Part shown: piece by piece, positions 13,779-18,105 of the stretch
Position numbering within the stretch: the stretch's first letter is position 1
How the letters are laid out: every line of letters starts with the position of its first letter
From: HGM13634 sp045537285
GTDB taxonomy: Bacteria; Bacillota; Clostridia; TANB77; CAG-508
Reading direction: 5' to 3'
NCBI GenBank assembly: GCA_045537285.1
Contig: JAZSPC010000020.1
Location: forward strand, 1 to 18,105
Length of the DNA stretch: 18,105 bases
Notes under the pieces: model-generated
What the model was told of the DNA's origin: nothing
Databases searched by the model: none
Seen by the model: the letters and a program-made list of their open reading frames with translations, nothing else
Made by a program: the position numbers and the translations under genes

Positions 13779-14234
13779 ATGGGACAGAAGTACAGTATTG
13801 AAGCGTTACATCCGATTCGGCATATGGACGAATATATAGCCGAAATAATGGCTGGTTCTGTTGCACCTTTTAGAACTAAGGTTCTGAAAGAAAGATTTGC
13901 AAAAGTAAAAGATCTTGCATATGAGATGTATAAGGATACATATACTCTTATTATTGAACTTGATGGAGAGATGATGCAGGATCCGGAACAGCTCTGGAAA
14001 CATGATCTTGAATCAGTAAGAATATTTGCAATGAGTTCAAATTACTCATATGGAAATTATTCTGATGAAAATCTTCATCCTATAAGACATCTTGAAAATT
14101 ATGTCAAAGAGATTAAAGAAAACGAACTGTTAGGAGAGAGAATAACAGTGCTTAAAACAAGACTTGGTATTGTTCTTCGCCTTGCAGTACGTCTCTATTA
14201 TGATGCAGAGAGATTGATTCGAATACTTGATTAA
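13779..14234 (+). CDS. Unknown 151-aa protein made of two 53-residue repeats
   Basis: I do not recognise this family. Residues 10-62 and 99-151 align without gaps over 53 positions: both start LHPIRH, keep Tyr at 10, EI at 13-14, VLK-x-R at 26-30, LA at 37-38, Y and D at 42 and 44, LI at 48-49, and end LD. The 36-residue link (63-98) is polar. Predicted structure is two helical hairpins, soluble, with no signal peptide. AAAGGAGG (13763-13770) is 8 bases from ATG 13779. Codon use differs from neighbours: Arg CGG, CGC and CGT and Leu CTT, CTG and CTC appear often, where flanking genes use AGA and TTA. It is flanked by its own promoter and terminators. This fits recent horizontal acquisition; the role is unknown. 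Confidence 0.85.
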   Translation: MGQKYSIEALHPIRHMDEYIAEIMAGSVAPFRTKVLKERFAKVKDLAYEMYKDTYTLIIELDGEMMQDPEQLWKHDLESVRIFAMSSNYSYGNYSDENLHPIRHLENYVKEIKENELLGERITVLKTRLGIVLRLAVRLYYDAERLIRILD

Positions 14235-14247
14235 AGTCCTTACTCCT

Positions 14248-14308
14248 TTGTTATAGTTCTCTAAGTTGGTAACTATAACAAACCCCTCACACAGTTTGTG
14301 TGAGGGGT
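14248..14308. terminator. Two adjacent hairpins forming a bidirectional terminator
   Basis: The first hairpin is an 11-bp perfect repeat, TTGTTATAGTT (14248-14258) with AACTATAACAA (14271-14281). The second is a 12-bp stem, ACCCCTCACACA with TGTGTGAGGGGT (14282-14293 and 14297-14308). The second has a T-rich tail in both directions, so it can end the repeat-protein gene and the convergent pyrophosphatase gene. Confidence 0.85.
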
Positions 14309-14325
14309 AATTTTATATATATTTA

Positions 14326-15252
14326 CTAAGCATTTTCTTGCATTACTGGTAACATTTGTTTTTTTCTAGAAACAACACCAGGTAAGAAAGTTCTATTATT
14401 TTCTAATTTAACATTATATGCTTTTTCTACTATATCTACTCTTTTTCCAAGAGCAATAGCTTCTGAATTACTATTTACTATATCTGTTATAGCAAATACA
14501 AATAAATCTAAGTTTTCATTTGTTATTGTATTATTAATAGCAGTTTCAATTTCGACTTGGTTTTTTAATACATCTTCTATATCAACTGTATTTACTTGTG
14601 CTACTTTAACTTTATTTCCATTCATATCAACACATTTGGCGTCAATATTAATAAGTTCTTCTGCTGTATATCCAGACAAATCTGTTCCAGCTTTTAACAT
14701 ATCTAATCCATAAACTTTGTAATCAACATTAGCAATTTTAGCTAATTCTTCAACAGCTTTAACATCTTTTATTGTAGTTGTTGGTGATTTTAAAAGTAAT
14801 GTATCAGAAATAATAGCACTTAACATTAATCCTGCTATTGTAGGATTAATTTCCATATTATTCATTTTATATATTGAGAAAAGAATTGTAGATGTACATC
14901 CCACGGGTTCAGCCATATAGAATAATGGCTCAGCTGTTTGAAATCCACATATTCTGTGGTGATCTACAACTTTCATAATTTTTGCATTTTCTATATTATT
15001 AGCACTTTGCATAAACTCGTTATGGTCTACTAATATAACTTCTGTACCATTTTCTAAACTATCTATAAGTTCAGGAGCTTCTACTTTAAAATAATTTAAA
15101 GCATACTCAGTTTCTTTATTTAATTCACCTAATCTACATGGAGTAGGTCCATTATCTAAACTTAAATGTTTTTCTAAATTTGCCATAACCAATGCTGAAC
15201 AAATTGAATCTGTATCAGGACTTTTATGTCCGAAAATTAATGTTTTATTCAT
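14326..15252 (-). CDS. ppaC: Manganese-dependent inorganic pyrophosphatase (DHH family II)
   Basis: A 308-residue cytoplasmic enzyme that hydrolyses pyrophosphate to phosphate, pulling biosynthetic reactions forward. Family II signatures: GHKSPDTDS (8-16), ILVDHNE, VVDHHRI (the DHH motif), SDTLLLKSPT, and SRKKQMLP near the C-terminus, the last being the DHHA2 substrate-binding lysine/arginine motif. Length is standard, with no CBS/DRTGG regulatory insert between the two domains, so the short unregulated form. ATG 15252 is preceded by GAGG (complement of 15261-15264), a modest ribosome binding site. It is divergent from rimO across a 125-base gap and ends at the shared terminator. Confidence 0.95.
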   Translation of the reverse strand: MNKTLIFGHKSPDTDSICSALVMANLEKHLSLDNGPTPCRLGELNKETEYALNYFKVEAPELIDSLENGTEVILVDHNEFMQSANNIENAKIMKVVDHHRICGFQTAEPLFYMAEPVGCTSTILFSIYKMNNMEINPTIAGLMLSAIISDTLLLKSPTTTIKDVKAVEELAKIANVDYKVYGLDMLKAGTDLSGYTAEELINIDAKCVDMNGNKVKVAQVNTVDIEDVLKNQVEIETAINNTITNENLDLFVFAITDIVNSNSEAIALGKRVDIVEKAYNVKLENNRTFLPGVVSRKKQMLPVMQENA

Positions 15253-15377
15253 ATTTTATACCTCGTTTCTTTTTGTATTTATATTTACAACTCTTATATA
15301 ATATCATATAATTTTTTATAATTCAATATTTTATAATTTAAAAAACTATGTTAAAATATTAATTGGAGGAATAATAA

Positions 15378-16700
15378 ATGAATGTAGGATTTATATCACT
15401 GGGATGTAGCAAGAATTTAATAGATACTGAAATTTTAATTGGAATATTTAAAAATAAAAATTACAATATAGTAAATGATGAAAAACAAGCAGATATTATA
15501 GTAATAAATACATGTGGATTTATAGAATCAGCAAAAGAAGAGGCAATAAATACAATTTTGGAAATGTCAGAATATAAGAAAAAAAGATGTAAAGCATTAA
15601 TAGTAATGGGATGTTTAGTAGAAAGATATAAAGAAGAATTAGAAAAAGCAATTCCAGAAGTTGATTTATTTATTAAATTTTCTGAGTATGATAATATATG
15701 TGAAAAACTAGAAAAAGTATTAAAAGAAAATTCAAACAATGAAGAACAAGACTATAACAGATTAGAAAACTATATAAACAGAGTAATTACAACCGGCAAT
15801 AAAACTGCATATTTAAGAATAGCAGAAGGATGTAGTAATAGATGTACATATTGTGCAATTCCATATATAAGAGGTCCTTTAAGGAGTAGAATGTTTGAAG
15901 ATATTATAGATGAAGCGGAATATTTAGCTCAAAAAGGTTACGAGGAATTAATAGTAATAGCACAAGATACAACTAAATATGGAATTGATTTGTATGGTAA
16001 ATCAAGGATTGCAGAATTATTACGAGAACTATGCCAAATAGAAGGTATAAGATGGATAAGATTCTTATATTCATATCCAGAAACAATAACAGACGAATTA
16101 ATAAAAGTTGTAAAAGAAAATGATAAAATATGTAAATATTTTGATATACCTATGCAACATATATCAAATTCAGTGTTAAAAAGAATGAATAGGAAAAGTA
16201 CAGAAGAAGGTATTAAACAATTAATTTTAAAGATTAGAAAAGAAATTCCAGATGCAATACTAAGAACTTCTTTAATAGTAGGATTCCCAGGAGAAATGCA
16301 GGAGGATTTTGAAAAATTATATAATTTTGTAAAAGAAACCAAATTCGACAAATTAGGAGTATTTATGTATTCGAAAGAAGATGGAACACCAGCAGAAAAA
16401 TTACCAAATCAAATACATGGAAATACGAAAAGAGCAAGATATAATAAAATAATGAGTCTGCAACAAGGAATATCAAAACAAAATTTAGAAAAGAGAATTG
16501 GCAAAGAATATGAGGTACTAATTGAAAATAAAACATTTGATAATAAATGTTTAGTAGGAAGAACTAAAATGGATGTTCCAGAAATGGATGGAGTTGTATA
16601 TATAAAAAATGCTACTGATAAAGACTTGCTAAATAAGTTTGTTAATTGTAAAATAATAGATATAAAAGACTATGATTTAATTGGAGAAATAATAGATTAA
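15378..16700 (+). CDS. rimO: Ribosomal protein S12 methylthiotransferase (radical SAM)
   Basis: A 440-residue enzyme that methylthiolates an aspartate of ribosomal protein S12, using two [4Fe-4S] clusters. The N-terminal MTTase domain binds one cluster through C10 (SLGCSKN), C46 (NTCGF) and C79 (MGCLVERY). The radical SAM core has C152, C156 and C159 in CSNRCTYC, then YIRGPLRSR and FPGEMQEDF. The C-terminal ~65 residues (from about 375) fit a TRAM RNA/protein-binding domain. The SLGCSKN start and the FDIPMQHIS segment point to RimO rather than MiaB or MtaB. GGAGGA (15365-15370) is 7 bases from ATG 15378. The next gene follows after 21 bases with AGGAGG, so they are probably co-transcribed. 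Confidence 0.95.
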   Translation: MNVGFISLGCSKNLIDTEILIGIFKNKNYNIVNDEKQADIIVINTCGFIESAKEEAINTILEMSEYKKKRCKALIVMGCLVERYKEELEKAIPEVDLFIKFSEYDNICEKLEKVLKENSNNEEQDYNRLENYINRVITTGNKTAYLRIAEGCSNRCTYCAIPYIRGPLRSRMFEDIIDEAEYLAQKGYEELIVIAQDTTKYGIDLYGKSRIAELLRELCQIEGIRWIRFLYSYPETITDELIKVVKENDKICKYFDIPMQHISNSVLKRMNRKSTEEGIKQLILKIRKEIPDAILRTSLIVGFPGEMQEDFEKLYNFVKETKFDKLGVFMYSKEDGTPAEKLPNQIHGNTKRARYNKIMSLQQGISKQNLEKRIGKEYEVLIENKTFDNKCLVGRTKMDVPEMDGVVYIKNATDKDLLNKFVNCKIIDIKDYDLIGEIID

Positions 16701-16721
16701 AAATAAACTTAGGAGGAGCCT

Positions 16722-17855
16722 ATGGAAAAGGAAAAACAAGAGATGTTAGAAAAATTAGAGGTCATAAGAAAGACAGCAGAGAAAGATATAAAGAAAAATC
16801 ATCCTGGATATGAGAATTGTGAAATAACAGATGTAATTCATTATAACAAGCCGGTAGAATTAGTTAATAGAAAGACAAAGGAAAAAGAACAATTTGATTT
16901 ATGTGTAGCATTAGCAGAAGATCCAGAAACTGGTGAAGTTTGGGAAATGTATTATTTAAATGGTAAAGAAGTTGATTTTACAGCATTAATGAGAGAATAT
17001 GAATCAGCAAATCCAATAAAAGATGTAATAGATGCAACTAAGGAAAATGAAGAAAAACCAGAAGAAGAACAAGATGAAGAGCTAACAACTAATAATTTAC
17101 ATGGACTTGAAGAAGAAAAAAATATAGATAAAGAAAAAGAAGATAGTAAGAATAATGAGGAAGAATTCGAAAAAGAAAACCACATAACAGGAGTAAAGCC
17201 TAAATATGTAATTCAAACAATAGATGTAAATCATACATATATTGATGATTGGACTACTGTAAGTAGAGGATTTAACTTACCTCCACAAGTGAAAGAAATA
17301 GCTATTGCAAAACCAATGCAAAATGATGAAAATATCTTATCTTATGATATGACAATATATATGTTAGATGATAAGGGACGTATAATAGAAGATATAGAAG
17401 GAAAAACAATAGAGGATTTCTTTGAAATAGATAGAGCTACTGGTAAGAATCCTACGAATGATGAAAACACAAAATTAGAATTGGGTGGATATGCTGAAAG
17501 AAATAGAGCATACACTATGAGAAGGTTTAAATCAAAAGAAAATCCTGATTTATACTTATCAGCTGAACAAAAGAAGGTAACAGATTATGCACAAGTATAT
17601 GCAGGGCGTAAAACCATGGAAGGAAATGATGCGGTAGAAGTTCAGTTAGAAACAAGAAATATTGGAATACAAACTTCTTTGGAAATGCAAAAAATAGCGG
17701 CAGGATATAAAGGAATATATAATATTGAAAATATAGATAAAGAAGTTGATGAATTTGAAGAACAAGGCGGAGACATGGAAAATATTCCAATAGAAAAGGC
17801 AGACGGAAAAGAAGAGGAATATGAAAGATTTAGAAAAGGTCCTTGGGATAAATAA
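16722..17855 (+). CDS. Unknown 377-aa acidic two-domain protein downstream of rimO
   Basis: I do not recognise this family. Residues 1-105 form a small N-terminal domain (NHPGYENCEITDVIHYNKPVE, then DPETGEVWEMYYLNGKEVDF) that looks like a compact alpha/beta fold. Residues about 106-155 are a Glu/Lys/Asn-rich disordered linker. Residues about 158-345 form a second domain with Y/I-rich strands (YVIQTIDVNHTYIDDWTTVS) and a polar, helical end (VQLETRNIGIQTSLEMQKIAAGYKG). The tail is acidic and ends RFRKGPWDK. There is no signal peptide or membrane span, so it is cytoplasmic. AGGAGG (16711-16716) lies 5 bases before ATG 16722. Operon placement after rimO suggests co-expression only. No terminator follows directly. 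Confidence 0.8.
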   Translation: MEKEKQEMLEKLEVIRKTAEKDIKKNHPGYENCEITDVIHYNKPVELVNRKTKEKEQFDLCVALAEDPETGEVWEMYYLNGKEVDFTALMREYESANPIKDVIDATKENEEKPEEEQDEELTTNNLHGLEEEKNIDKEKEDSKNNEEEFEKENHITGVKPKYVIQTIDVNHTYIDDWTTVSRGFNLPPQVKEIAIAKPMQNDENILSYDMTIYMLDDKGRIIEDIEGKTIEDFFEIDRATGKNPTNDENTKLELGGYAERNRAYTMRRFKSKENPDLYLSAEQKKVTDYAQVYAGRKTMEGNDAVEVQLETRNIGIQTSLEMQKIAAGYKGIYNIENIDKEVDEFEEQGGDMENIPIEKADGKEEEYERFRKGPWDK

Positions 17856-17870
17856 AATTTCGTTTTAGTA

Positions 17871-17899
17871 TTGACAAAAATAAAATTTAAATATAAAAT
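17871..17899 (+). promoter_or_regulatory. Promoter of the terminal small transcription unit
   Basis: TTGACA (17871-17876) and TAAAAT (17894-17899) are 17 bp apart, ahead of a tiny ORF with GAGGA ribosome binding site (17931-17935). A terminator follows at 18048, defining a transcript of about 170 bases. Confidence 0.6.
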
Positions 17900-17941
17900 A
17901 ATAAAAAGTAAAAATAAACAAAAGAAAAGCGAGGAATAAAA

Positions 17942-17998
17942 ATGGCTGAAACCGTTGTGAGAGTACACACACACACACACACACACAAGGTAATTTAA
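17942..17998 (+). CDS. Tiny ORF (18 aa) containing a CA-repeat; possible phase-variable peptide
   Basis: ATG 17942 has GAGGA (17931-17935) 6 bases upstream. The peptide reads MAETVVRV, then alternating His-Thr from the CA tract, then KVI and stop at 17996-17998. Loss of one CA unit would shift reading into a frame that stays open to TAA at 18058-18060, adding 24 codons (starting QGNLINKKEAS). I do not recognise either version. It could be an untranslated small RNA region instead. Confidence 0.35.
   Translation: MAETVVRVHTHTHTHKVI
17966..17987. repeat. (CA)11 dinucleotide microsatellite
   Basis: Eleven uninterrupted CA units. Tracts of this length are uncommon in bacterial chromosomes and prone to slippage during replication. 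The tract lies inside the tiny ORF between a good promoter and a terminator. Confidence 0.9.
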
Positions 17999-18047
17999 TA
18001 AATAAAAAAGAAGCAAGCATAAAATATGCTTTATTAAATATACGAAT

Positions 18048-18078
18048 AAAAGATAGGTAAAATATTTACCTGTCTTTT
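18048..18078 (+). terminator. Terminator of the terminal small transcription unit
   Basis: A 13-bp stem, AAAAGATAGGTAA with TTACCTGTCTTTT (one G-U pair), AATAT loop and continued T-run. A smaller 7-bp hairpin, AAGCATA/TATGCTT, lies just upstream (18015-18031). Confidence 0.85.
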
Positions 18079-18105
18079 TTGCGTTTAAAAATAAATTAGT
18101 TATTA

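Noticed and set aside
17642..18016. Minus-strand open frame crossing the CA tract
   Set aside because: It is antisense to the 377-aa gene and the terminal promoter, with low-complexity content and no start signal.

Overview
The window is most consistent with a low-GC, strictly fermentative Clostridia-type Firmicute, probably from a gut or other anoxic community. The reasons are AT-rich intergenic DNA, near-exclusive use of AGA (Arg), TTA (Leu) and ATA (Ile) codons in most genes, strong AGGAGG-type ribosome binding sites, and a gene set built around glycolysis, lactate and hydrogen. The exception is the first ~400 bases, where the 3' part of gpmI begins in clearly more GC-rich codons and then switches to the local AT-rich style inside one uninterrupted reading frame. 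This is either a recombination mosaic or an assembly join.

Layout. 1-945: 3' part of gpmI (phosphoglycerate mutase), then a terminator. 1052-2761: a two-gene operon of a NifU-like Fe-S scaffold protein and a GGGtGRT-family protein. 2695-4738: a small integrated element sitting at the 3' end of the GGGtGRT gene. It is bounded by 66-bp direct repeats of the gene end, carries paired 11-bp-spaced GTGGACAAA-type sites near each end, and holds two minus-strand genes: an unknown 103-aa protein and a Bro-N/DinD-like protein with a consensus promoter overlapping a LexA-type box. No recombinase is present. The displaced original gene end and its terminator lie at 4673-4786.

4832-6313: Nudix hydrolase and L-lactate dehydrogenase as an operon. 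6401-7215: a YgjP/DUF45-like metallopeptidase homologue whose HExxH has become HQxxH, behind a consensus promoter with a second LexA-type box. 7231-7305: tRNA-Gln(CTG) with a structured tail and terminator. 7450-7905 (minus): a membrane-anchored protein with a pilin-like N-terminus. 7906-8315: no gene, but a strong GC-rich hairpin. 8316-9362: two unknown coiled-coil genes. 9541-13657: a three-gene electron-bifurcating-type [FeFe] hydrogenase operon (HydC-, HydB- and HydA-like). 13779-14234: a 151-aa protein made of two 53-residue repeats, with foreign-looking codon use. 14326-15252 (minus): manganese-dependent inorganic pyrophosphatase. 15378-17855: rimO and a 377-aa unknown acidic protein. 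17871-18078: a short transcription unit with a tiny ORF containing a (CA)11 tract.

How it fits together. gpmI feeds pyruvate formation, lactate dehydrogenase reoxidises NADH by reducing pyruvate, and the trimeric hydrogenase disposes of electrons from NADH plus reduced ferredoxin as H2. The Fe-S scaffold-like protein could relate to the heavy Fe-S demand of such a cell, but no link is shown by the sequence. The most unusual parts are the SOS-linked mini-element in the GGGtGRT gene end, the catalytically altered metallopeptidase homologue with its own SOS-like box, and the repeat protein at 13779.
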